Made by a program: the position numbers and the translations under genes. 38,891 nucleotides of DNA from an uncultured Pseudomonadota bacterium (GTDB taxonomy: Bacteria; Myxococcota_A; Polyangia; HGW-17), in NCBI GenBank assembly GCA_938004375.1, contig CALKWH010000363.1:1-38891 (forward strand). The letters run 5' to 3'. The notes beneath the pieces were generated by a model. The model was not told where the DNA came from. It saw only the letters and a list, made by a program, of their open reading frames with translations, and searched no databases. This document shows positions 16,570 through 23,787 of this stretch, piece by piece; positions within the stretch are counted from its first letter, which is position 1, and each line of letters begins with the position of its first letter.

Positions 16570-17544
16570 TCACTCGATCCGGTCGGGCAACTCGCGGACC
16601 CGTTCCGCGAGGGAGGTCGCCGCCGCCGCGCAGGCGCGCCGGGCCTCGGCGGTGGGCGGCGGGCCGGCCGGAGTCAGGGACGCGAGCAGGGCGTCCCACG
16701 CGTCGAGCCAGGCCAGCGTGAGCCGCTTCAGATCCCCGCCGGCCGCGGCGAGGGTGCCGCAGGTGGACTTGTCCTCGGCGCCGGTGCCAGCGTGGTCGCA
16801 GTCGACGCGCCCGAAGACCTCGAGGCGCTGCTCCAGACGGAGCCTCAGCAGCCAGAAGCGCACCCTCTCCTCGGTCCCCGCGGACAGCCAGGGGGCGGGG
16901 GCTCCCGATCCCAGCGTCTCGAACGGGTGGGCGAAGTCCCAGTCCCGCACCGCAGCGGCCAGGGCCTCACCGAACCGGGCCAGCTCGTCGCGGTAGGTGC
17001 GCCGGGGAACCTGACGGCGCCCGGGCGGGGGCGGCGGGTCCGTCACCGGGACCCCCATCAGGTCATTGTTCTTCAAGGCGAAGTCGTTGTAATCCGCGAT
17101 GAACTCGGGCAGTTGAAGTTTCACCGGACCGCCGCCGGGCCCGCCCGTGAGGAACCGGGTGTACACACGAGCCGCCTGCAGGAAATACTCGGCGTAGGGC
17201 TCGGAGACGACCACCCCGCGGGTGGACAGGAACGCGATGAACGCCTCCTGGCACTCGGTGACGAGCGGGGCCGACACCTGGGGGACCGCGTCGGTGGCCC
17301 GAGCCAGGTCGGCCACCTTGGCCACGCAGGCGTTGTAGCGGTCGATCTGCTTCCCCAGACCCTCGACGACCCGCGCCACGATCGGCGGCGTGGGCGATGG
17401 CGCGGGCGGGGCCGGCACCACGGGCGGGGCCGGCACCACGGGCGGGGCGTCCGCCGGGGCGTCCTTCCCCCGGGATCCCTTCTGACACGAGGTCGCGGCC
17501 ATGAGCCCCGTGAGGATCCAGGTCAGCAACAGGCAGCGTCCCAT
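16570..17544 (-). CDS. Lipoprotein of unknown function
   Basis: A 324-residue probable lipoprotein: signal peptide ending AATSC (Cys20), a disordered Pro/Ala/Val linker with a duplicated VVPAPP unit, then a mainly helical domain of about 260 residues. Segments such as IDRYNACVAKVADLA and AEYFLQAARVYTRFL look like long amphipathic helices. I recognise no family, though the layout resembles periplasmic helical lipoproteins of the DUF3829 type. It sits between the two glycosyltransferase genes of the operon with gaps of 20-21 bases, so a role as periplasmic partner or acceptor of the GT-C enzyme is possible but unproven. Confidence 0.75.
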   Translation of the reverse strand: MGRCLLLTWILTGLMAATSCQKGSRGKDAPADAPPVVPAPPVVPAPPAPSPTPPIVARVVEGLGKQIDRYNACVAKVADLARATDAVPQVSAPLVTECQEAFIAFLSTRGVVVSEPYAEYFLQAARVYTRFLTGGPGGGPVKLQLPEFIADYNDFALKNNDLMGVPVTDPPPPPGRRQVPRRTYRDELARFGEALAAAVRDWDFAHPFETLGSGAPAPWLSAGTEERVRFWLLRLRLEQRLEVFGRVDCDHAGTGAEDKSTCGTLAAAGGDLKRLTLAWLDAWDALLASLTPAGPPPTAEARRACAAAATSLAERVRELPDRIE

Positions 17545-17565
17545 CGGTCGTCCCCTTTGGCGCCC

Positions 17566-18426
17566 TCAGCGCCCCGAGCGGCGCACCACCAGTTCGGCGA
17601 GCAGGCCCAGCGCCAGGACCTGCACGGCGGTCATGATGAGGATGGTGGCCGTGGAGTCCATGATCCGCCCGAAGACGTGCCACGACCCGAACAGCACCGC
17701 AAGACCCAGGATGAACAGGACCAGCGACACCGGGAAGAACACCTTGAGGGGCCGGAAGTAGAGCCCGGTGCGCGTGATCAGCGACAGGAAGTTCATGGTA
17801 TCGCGGATCGGGCGGATCTTCGATTTGCCCGCGCGCTTGTGATAATCGATCGGGTGGTACTTCACCCGGTAGCCGTCCACGAGCATCGCCAGCGTGATGG
17901 TGGTGGTGAACGAGAAACCGTCGGGCAGCAGGTGGAAGAACTTCTCCACGACCGCGCGCCGCATGACGCGCATGCCCGAGTTCAGATCGGGGATGCGCCG
18001 GCCGGCGATGTAGCCGGCGAAGCGCGTGATGAAGCGCTTGGCCGGTCGCCGGATCAGCGGGATGTGCACCGACGCCCCGGTGCGCGAGGCCACGACCATG
18101 TCGGCGTCGGCCGCGAGCCGCACCAGCTCGGGGAGCGTCTGCTCAGGGTAGGTGCCGTCGGCATCCAAGATGGCCACCCAGGGGGCCTCCGAACTGCGTA
18201 TCCCCGTCTTGAGGGCGGCGCCGTAACCGAGGTTGACGGGGTGTTCGATGACGCGGATCCAGTCGATCCCGCGGAGGATCCCGCCGGTCCCGTCGGTGGA
18301 GCCGTCCTCGACCACGACGACCTCCCAGGTCAGTTCCAGTTTGGCCAACTGGGGCCGCAGGCGCTCGAGGACGCTGGCGATCCCGGCCGCCTCGTTGTAG
18401 GCAGGTATGATGATGGAGAGCTCCAT
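17566..18426 (-). CDS. GT2 glycosyltransferase, polyprenyl-phosphate sugar synthase-like
   Basis: A 286-residue family-2 glycosyltransferase that probably transfers a sugar from a nucleotide-sugar to polyprenyl phosphate on the cytosolic face. It has SIIIPAYNEAAGI at the N-terminus, VVEDGSTDGT, the metal-binding DAD at 88-90 in ILDADGTYP, DLNSGMRVMRR, and the HKRAGKSKI motif seen in dolichol-phosphate-mannose-synthase-like enzymes. Two C-terminal TM helices (about 228-247, 259-281) anchor it. Its product would be the donor for the GT-C enzyme two genes downstream, a common pairing. It begins 8 bases after the kinase stop codon. The sugar is not predictable. Confidence 0.9.
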   Translation of the reverse strand: MELSIIIPAYNEAAGIASVLERLRPQLAKLELTWEVVVVEDGSTDGTGGILRGIDWIRVIEHPVNLGYGAALKTGIRSSEAPWVAILDADGTYPEQTLPELVRLAADADMVVASRTGASVHIPLIRRPAKRFITRFAGYIAGRRIPDLNSGMRVMRRAVVEKFFHLLPDGFSFTTTITLAMLVDGYRVKYHPIDYHKRAGKSKIRPIRDTMNFLSLITRTGLYFRPLKVFFPVSLVLFILGLAVLFGSWHVFGRIMDSTATILIMTAVQVLALGLLAELVVRRSGR

Positions 18427-18434
18427 GGCGACCG

Positions 18435-19763
18435 TTACTTCTTGAGCAGCAGGATCAGCAGGGTGGCGACCAGGGCGAACGCGGTCACGCCCAGCAGCAC
18501 GTAGATGAGGCGGTTGGTGTCCATTCCCTGTTTCTTCGGGGCCGGGGGAGCGGGCGCCGGAGGAACCGGATCGAGGGTCATGAACTCGCTCGGAGGCGCC
18601 GGCGGCGGGGTCGGGACGGCTTCCTCGTCCTGGGCGCCCTCCTCCTCCTCCTCCTCCCAGGGATCCATGTCGACCTCCATTTCCATGATCCCGGTGACGT
18701 CGAAGTTCTCGCTGATCAGCGACTCGAAGCTCTCGGTCTTGCCGGTGTCGACCATCTGGAACTGGCTGTCCAGCGTGGCGGCGATCTGGGCCACCTCGCG
18801 GTCCTTGAGGTAGTCGTCGTGGAACAGGCGCTTCATGAGATCGCCGAGTTCGTTCACCGAGAACTTGTACGGCGTCAGGATCTTCAGGAGCGCCTCGGCG
18901 AACTCGCCGGCGGTCTGATACCGCGTCTTTTTGTCCCGGGAGAGCGCCTTGAGCACGACCTCGTCGAGCTCGGGGGAGACGCGTTTGTTGATCGTCGACG
19001 GCGGCGGGATCACCGATTGCCGGACTTTCTCCATGAGCACGGTCTCGCTCTCGCCCTTGAAGAGTCGCTCCATCGTCAACATCTCGTAGAGCACGATGCC
19101 CAGGCTGAAGATGTCGGTCTGCCCGTCCAGCGGCAGCCCGCGAATCTGCTCGGGGGACATATAACTGAATTTGCCCTTGAGCGTGCCAATCTCGGAGGTG
19201 GCCCGGTTCTTCGCGCGGGCGATGCCGAAGTCGATGATCTTGACCTCTCCGTCGTAGGAGATGCGGATGTTCGAGGGGCTGACGTCGCGGTTGACCAGGT
19301 TCAGGCAGTTGCCGTCCTTGTCCGTGAGGGTGTGGGCGTAGTGAAGGGCCTCGGCGCTCTTCTGGGCGATGTAGACCGCCACGGGCACCGGCAGACGCTG
19401 GTCGGCGAGCTGGACCTTTCGCAGGACGTGGGTCAGATCCTTCCCGGCGATGTATTCCATCGTGAAGAAGTACACGTTCTTGTGGCGCCCGCCCTCGGAG
19501 GTTTCCACGATGTTGGGGTGCTGGAGCATGCGGCCCAGCGTCCCCTCGGCCAGAAACATGTCGATGTACTTCTGCTCCTTGAGCAGCTTGGTCCGCATGG
19601 CCTTGAGGGCGATGAGCCCCTCGTCCTTCTTCAGGCGCTTGGCGCGGTACACCTCGGCCATGCCACCGCGGGCCACCAGCCCCAGGAGCACGTACTTGCC
19701 GAAGATCGAGGGGTTCTCGGGGGATCCCGCGTCGAGGGTCAACGGATCGATGTTCTTAGACAT
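18435..19763 (-). CDS. Tail-anchored Ser/Thr protein kinase
   Basis: A 442-residue Hanks-type kinase. The catalytic domain (about 20-295) has the loop LVARGGMAEVY, Lys54 in IALKAM, NRDVSPSNI at 158-166, DFG at 178-180 and SPEQ at 203-206. The His of the usual HRD motif is Asn here; the catalytic Asp and Asn are kept, so activity is still expected. A juxtamembrane region follows with a run of six Glu (370-375) and Pro-rich sequence, then one TM helix at 419-440 ending in KK. Almost nothing lies outside the membrane, so ligand sensing must come from a partner. The neighbouring receptor-type kinase, 33 bases upstream in the same operon, is the obvious candidate. Confidence 0.93.
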   Translation of the reverse strand: MSKNIDPLTLDAGSPENPSIFGKYVLLGLVARGGMAEVYRAKRLKKDEGLIALKAMRTKLLKEQKYIDMFLAEGTLGRMLQHPNIVETSEGGRHKNVYFFTMEYIAGKDLTHVLRKVQLADQRLPVPVAVYIAQKSAEALHYAHTLTDKDGNCLNLVNRDVSPSNIRISYDGEVKIIDFGIARAKNRATSEIGTLKGKFSYMSPEQIRGLPLDGQTDIFSLGIVLYEMLTMERLFKGESETVLMEKVRQSVIPPPSTINKRVSPELDEVVLKALSRDKKTRYQTAGEFAEALLKILTPYKFSVNELGDLMKRLFHDDYLKDREVAQIAATLDSQFQMVDTGKTESFESLISENFDVTGIMEMEVDMDPWEEEEEEGAQDEEAVPTPPPAPPSEFMTLDPVPPAPAPPAPKKQGMDTNRLIYVLLGVTAFALVATLLILLLKK

Positions 19764-19796
19764 GCACTCACTCCTCCGAAATGCGACCGCCGGCCG

Positions 19797-22253
19797 CTAC
19801 CGGCCGAACAGTTTGTAAGCCCGGGTGAACTCGTTCATCCAGCGGGTCTCCAGGTTCTTCAACTCCAGGACGTCCGAAGGCGCCCCGCCCGTGACCGCCT
19901 TCTGGAACTGTTCCTCGGTGACCGGCAGCGCCAGGCGCCTCAGTTTCACCGAAAGATCCCCTTTTTCCAAGCGAAATTGCCAGGCCTCCCGCAGGGACCG
20001 GTGGTTGAGCACCAGCGCCGCCTGCAGCAGGATGGACAGCAACGGCTTGCGGCGCACCGCCAGGTCCGAGGCGAAGACCTGCGGGGGCTTCGCCTGGAAG
20101 GGGTCCATGTAGAACGTGTACGTAGCGGGCTCGCGGTACAACCTCGCGTCCACGGCCAACCGGAACACGGAGTGGTCCCGGGGTCCCCATTTGGCGCCCT
20201 TGGGCAGCATCCACAACCGCTGACCCTCGGTGAACAGGAAGCGCAGGAACAGGCGGGCGGGCTCGAGGTTGGGGGCCCGCGCGAGCACGGAGACCGGGTC
20301 GGGAGTCAGGTAGGCGGTCTTCTCCGGGATGCCGAAGCGCAGCCGGACGCCGCTGGTCTTCTCCAGTTCGTCCTTCTCCAAGTGGTAGAAGTAATCGATC
20401 GCCAGCGCGCAGGCGAGCTCGGGCTCATCGGCGAGCTTCTGCAGGACGCCCTGGGAGGAGGTGAGCCAGGCGTCGCGCACGTTGGCGCCCAATCCCAGCA
20501 GGATGCGCCAGGCGTCGGCCCACGGGTGCGCCTGCAGGATCATTTCGAACACCATCAGAGTGGAGCTGGACAACTTGGGATCAGCCGCCACGATGCGCTG
20601 GAAGAAGCGGGGATCGGCCAGGTCCTCCCAGGTCGCCGGAAACGCGAGACCAAGGCGCTCGAGGGTCTTCTCGTTGCAGACGATCCCGAAGCCGGAGAGG
20701 GTGACCCCGTACCAGCGCCCCGCCGGGTCGTACAGGTCGTTGCCGGCCAGCTTGGGCGGAACGTGAGGCACGAGCCCGGCGGGCTCGAGGGCCACTTGGG
20801 AGCAGGGCTCCTTCACCTTGCCGGCGGTCACGCAGTCGGGCCGGGCCAGGGTGCGGTGCAGGCTCTCGCCGCCGCCGATCATCACGTCCAGCTCGCCGCT
20901 GCGCTTCTGCAGGATGGCGCTGCGCAACTGGGCCTGGATGGAGCCTAGATCGTCCTTCTGGACCACCCATTCGATCTGCACCGGCGGGTAGCCCAGTTCG
21001 GCGAGCCAAAACCCGAAGCCGGCGGCCAGTTCGGTGTTGACCACCGCCGGGTGGGAGGTCATCACCCGCAACCGTCGGGTCACCTTCGCGGGGGCCGGTG
21101 GTCCCGCCTGCGTCCCGGCCTCGTTCCTGGGCCAGAACCACCAACTGAGGGCGGCGCCGGCGCCGACCAGCAACACGAGGATGAACGCCAGCGCACGCCT
21201 GAAGCGCCGGCGGACCCGGGCCTCCTCGCGGGCGGGGGCCGTCAGTTCGGCGTCGAGGAGCTCCGTCAACCGGCGGCTCACCTCGCTGGCCGAGGCTGGG
21301 CGCGCCTGGGGCTCCTTCTGCAGGCAGGCCAGGATCAGGTCCTCCAGGGCCTGGGGCATGGGGGCGACCAGGGAGGGCGCCTGGGGCTCCTCGGAAAGGT
21401 GGGCGGCGATCAGTTCGCCGTAGGAGTTGCTCTTGAAGGGAACACGGCCGGTGAACGCCTGGTACAGCATGATCCCCAGGCTGTAGATGTCCGAGGCTGC
21501 CGTGGTGTCAGCGGCGCGGCACTGCTCGGGGGACATGTAGAGCGGCGTCCCCTTGATGATGCCGGCCTGGGTCCGCAGGAAGGACGGCTGCTCCGCGTTG
21601 AACTTGGCGATACCGAAGTCCAACAGGCGCAGGTCCACCGGGATGCCGTCCTTCGTGATCAGGAAGACGTTCTCGGGTTTCAGGTCCCGGTGGACGATGC
21701 CGTGGGAGTGGGCGGCCTCGAGGGCCTCGAGCATCATCGGAAAAATCAGGCGGGCGTCGGCGAAGGAGAGCCGCCCCTCGCGGAAGAGGTAGGCGGCCAT
21801 GCTCTCGCCCTCGAGCAGCTCCATGACGAAGTACAGGTTGCCCGCCGGGAGTTGTCCAAATGCAAATATATCAACGATCAGCCGACTGCCGATGGCGTTG
21901 GCCGCCTTGGCCTCGTTGATGAAGGCGTTGGCCACCTCGGGCTCCTGGGAGAACGTGGTCTTGAGGACCTTGATGGCGACCTTCTTGCCGATGATGGGGT
22001 GCACGGCGGCGAACACCCAGCCCATACCGCCCTTGCCCAAAAAGTGTGTCACACGGTATTCCCCGACCATGTGGCCGATGAGCGTCATGGGGGCCCGTGA
22101 CAACGTATCGGGGGTGATCTGGTTCCCTTGCACGGTGGCGCCGCCCCCCGAGGACACCGGCATGGCGGCCAACTGGGCGCCGCAGGCGCCGCAGAAGCGC
22201 GATCCGGTCTCCAGTCTCAAACCGCAGTTCGGGCAGTGGGGGGTGGTCGTCAA
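19797..22253 (-). CDS. Ser/Thr receptor kinase with zinc-ribbon and extracytoplasmic solute-binding-protein domain
   Basis: An 818-residue fusion. Residues 7-24 hold a zinc ribbon (CPNC...CGAC). The kinase domain (about 64-333) is complete: GKGGMG 73-78, Lys95 in VAIK, HRDLKPEN 188-195, DFG 212-214, SPEQ 241-244. A single TM helix lies at about 353-374. The rest, about 394-690 plus a tail, resembles a type II periplasmic binding protein of the iron/thiamine ABC class: LRVMTSHP, ELDVMIGGGES, GRWYGVTLSGFGIVCNEK, FPATWEDLADPRF and the late DYFYH, which sits where iron-binding proteins have two Tyr. The outer half would thus bind a small solute or metal and control the kinase. Start 22253 puts the zinc ribbon at the N-terminus. 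The ligand is unknown. Confidence 0.9.
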   Translation of the reverse strand: MTTTPHCPNCGLRLETGSRFCGACGAQLAAMPVSSGGGATVQGNQITPDTLSRAPMTLIGHMVGEYRVTHFLGKGGMGWVFAAVHPIIGKKVAIKVLKTTFSQEPEVANAFINEAKAANAIGSRLIVDIFAFGQLPAGNLYFVMELLEGESMAAYLFREGRLSFADARLIFPMMLEALEAAHSHGIVHRDLKPENVFLITKDGIPVDLRLLDFGIAKFNAEQPSFLRTQAGIIKGTPLYMSPEQCRAADTTAASDIYSLGIMLYQAFTGRVPFKSNSYGELIAAHLSEEPQAPSLVAPMPQALEDLILACLQKEPQARPASASEVSRRLTELLDAELTAPAREEARVRRRFRRALAFILVLLVGAGAALSWWFWPRNEAGTQAGPPAPAKVTRRLRVMTSHPAVVNTELAAGFGFWLAELGYPPVQIEWVVQKDDLGSIQAQLRSAILQKRSGELDVMIGGGESLHRTLARPDCVTAGKVKEPCSQVALEPAGLVPHVPPKLAGNDLYDPAGRWYGVTLSGFGIVCNEKTLERLGLAFPATWEDLADPRFFQRIVAADPKLSSSTLMVFEMILQAHPWADAWRILLGLGANVRDAWLTSSQGVLQKLADEPELACALAIDYFYHLEKDELEKTSGVRLRFGIPEKTAYLTPDPVSVLARAPNLEPARLFLRFLFTEGQRLWMLPKGAKWGPRDHSVFRLAVDARLYREPATYTFYMDPFQAKPPQVFASDLAVRRKPLLSILLQAALVLNHRSLREAWQFRLEKGDLSVKLRRLALPVTEEQFQKAVTGGAPSDVLELKNLETRWMNEFTRAYKLFGR

Positions 22254-22273
22254 ATTTCACCTAAACCATATCA

Positions 22274-23638
22274 TCAACCGAGCGTCTGGCCGGTGATTAA
22301 CATGTAGCCCAGGATGCTCCCCAGGCACAGGGGGGCGACCACGGCCAGCACGTAAAACAGGACCTTCCGGGCCACCGGCGGCACCGCGGCGCCCGTGTAC
22401 AGTTCGGCCTCGAAGCACCGACGCTTCCAGGCGAAGACGGCGAACAGGATCAGCAGGAAGCCTCCCAGGGTGAGCGACACGTTCCCGAAGAAGAAGTCCA
22501 TCAGGTCCAGGAAGCCGAGCGCCTTGCCTCCGATGGTCAGGACGTTCCCCAGCCCGCCCACGGCACCCAGGGACAGCGCGCTGGGGACGCCCAGGAGCAG
22601 GACCAGGCCCGCCGTCACGCCGACCGCCTTCTTGCGGGACCACCCGCGCTCGTCCATCCAATAGGACGCGGCGACCTCCAGGAGCGAGATCGTCGACGTG
22701 AGCGCGGCGATGGCCAGCAACAGGAAGAACAGTGCCCCCACGAAGCGGCCGGCCGGCAGCGTGGCGAACAGATCCGTGAGCACCACGAATACCAGCCCCG
22801 GGCCGCTCTTCTCGGGCGCGCCCCCGAGCACGGGGAAGATCAGCAGGCCGGCCATGACCGCCACGGCCGTGTCGCACAGCACGACGACCAGGCCCGAGCG
22901 CACGAGGTTGGAGCCGGGGCTCAGGTAGCTGCCGTAGGTGAGCATCGCGCCCATGCCCAGGGACAGGGAGAAGAAGGCCTGGCCCGCGGCGAACACGAAG
23001 GTCTTCCCCGAGACGGAGGCCGGATCGGGGATCAGGTAGAAGCAAAGGCCGTCCACCGCGGTGGGCAGTGTGAGAGCGTAGACGATGAGCAGCAGCAGTA
23101 ATACGAAGAGCATCGGCATGAGCACGGTACTCATGCGCTCGATGCCTCCCTTGATCCCGAAAAAGACGATGCCCGCGGTGAGGGCGAGGAACGCGAGGAA
23201 GAAACCGACCTGGACACCGCCGCTTTGGGTGAAAGCTTGGAAATTGGGTTCCGAGCTTCCCTTGCTGAAGCCCTCGAAGACGGCCAAGCCAAAATACTTC
23301 AAGGTCCAGCCGGCCACCACTCCGTAATAGGACAGGATCACGACGCCGGTGAGCACGAACAGGTAGCCCAGGGTCTGCCAGGCGCGGTGGGGGGCCAGCG
23401 CCCGGAAGGCACCCACGGGCCCCCGCTGGGCGGCACGCCCCATGGAGAGCTCCACGTACATGAGCGGCAGGCCCACCAGCAATACGATGGAGACGTACAG
23501 CAGCACGAAGCCGCCGCCGCCGTTCTGACCGGTGAGGGTGGGAAACCGCCAGATGTTGCCGAGCCCGACGGCGCTGCCCGCGGCCGCGAGGATGAAGCCC
23601 AGGGAGGATTTCCAGTGTTCGCGTTCGACCGACGGCAT
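22274..23638 (-). CDS. Sodium:neurotransmitter symporter (NSS/SNF) family transporter
   Basis: A 454-residue inner-membrane transporter with about 12 hydrophobic helices. The TM1 signature GSAVGLGNIWRFP and the following GGGGFVLLY are diagnostic of the LeuT/NSS family, which imports amino acids or related amines with sodium ions. GLPLMYVELSMGR (TM2) and the long TM6-8 region are also typical. The ATG at 23638 has GGAGG about six bases upstream; a longer in-frame reading to 23740 lacks support. It is the first gene of the six-gene operon, 20 bases before the kinase fused to a solute-binding domain, so transport and sensing may concern the same compound. That link is inferred from position only. 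Confidence 0.92.
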   Translation of the reverse strand: MPSVEREHWKSSLGFILAAAGSAVGLGNIWRFPTLTGQNGGGGFVLLYVSIVLLVGLPLMYVELSMGRAAQRGPVGAFRALAPHRAWQTLGYLFVLTGVVILSYYGVVAGWTLKYFGLAVFEGFSKGSSEPNFQAFTQSGGVQVGFFLAFLALTAGIVFFGIKGGIERMSTVLMPMLFVLLLLLIVYALTLPTAVDGLCFYLIPDPASVSGKTFVFAAGQAFFSLSLGMGAMLTYGSYLSPGSNLVRSGLVVVLCDTAVAVMAGLLIFPVLGGAPEKSGPGLVFVVLTDLFATLPAGRFVGALFFLLLAIAALTSTISLLEVAASYWMDERGWSRKKAVGVTAGLVLLLGVPSALSLGAVGGLGNVLTIGGKALGFLDLMDFFFGNVSLTLGGFLLILFAVFAWKRRCFEAELYTGAAVPPVARKVLFYVLAVVAPLCLGSILGYMLITGQTLG

Positions 23639-23787
23639 CCGCGCCTCCAGTATAGTGGTCGGAGATACCACACAAACGCGGCGGTTGGCAAGTTCGCCAG
23701 CCCGGCCCCAATTAAATATGGGAGATTTGACCTTTGCCATTGCATGCGCGGTCCCGAGTAGTTATGTTCAGGGGTCCGGAGGCTTTT
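23639..23787. promoter_or_regulatory. Divergent intergenic region between the transporter operon and the 5'-nucleotidase operon
   Basis: This 149-base gap must hold promoters for both operons. For the minus strand, TTGCCA (23686-23691) and TATCTC (23662-23667) with an 18-base spacer is a weak candidate. An inverted repeat GTGGT-N7-ACCAC (23655-23671) overlaps that -10 and could be an operator. No convincing hexamer pair is seen for the plus strand. No gene is visible. Confidence 0.3.

Noticed and set aside
17400..17440. 18-base direct duplication (VVPAPP units) in a lipoprotein linker
   Set aside because: A common low-complexity linker feature with no further significance visible.
18819..20948. 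709-codon plus-strand open frame opposite the two kinases
   Set aside because: Both kinases on the minus strand have full catalytic motifs; this frame gives only repetitive Leu/Gly/Val/Asp text without a domain.
21852..21879. Short AT-rich patch with rare codons (including ATA) in the SBP-kinase gene
   Set aside because: Only about nine codons within an intact kinase domain; too short to indicate transfer or a pause site.
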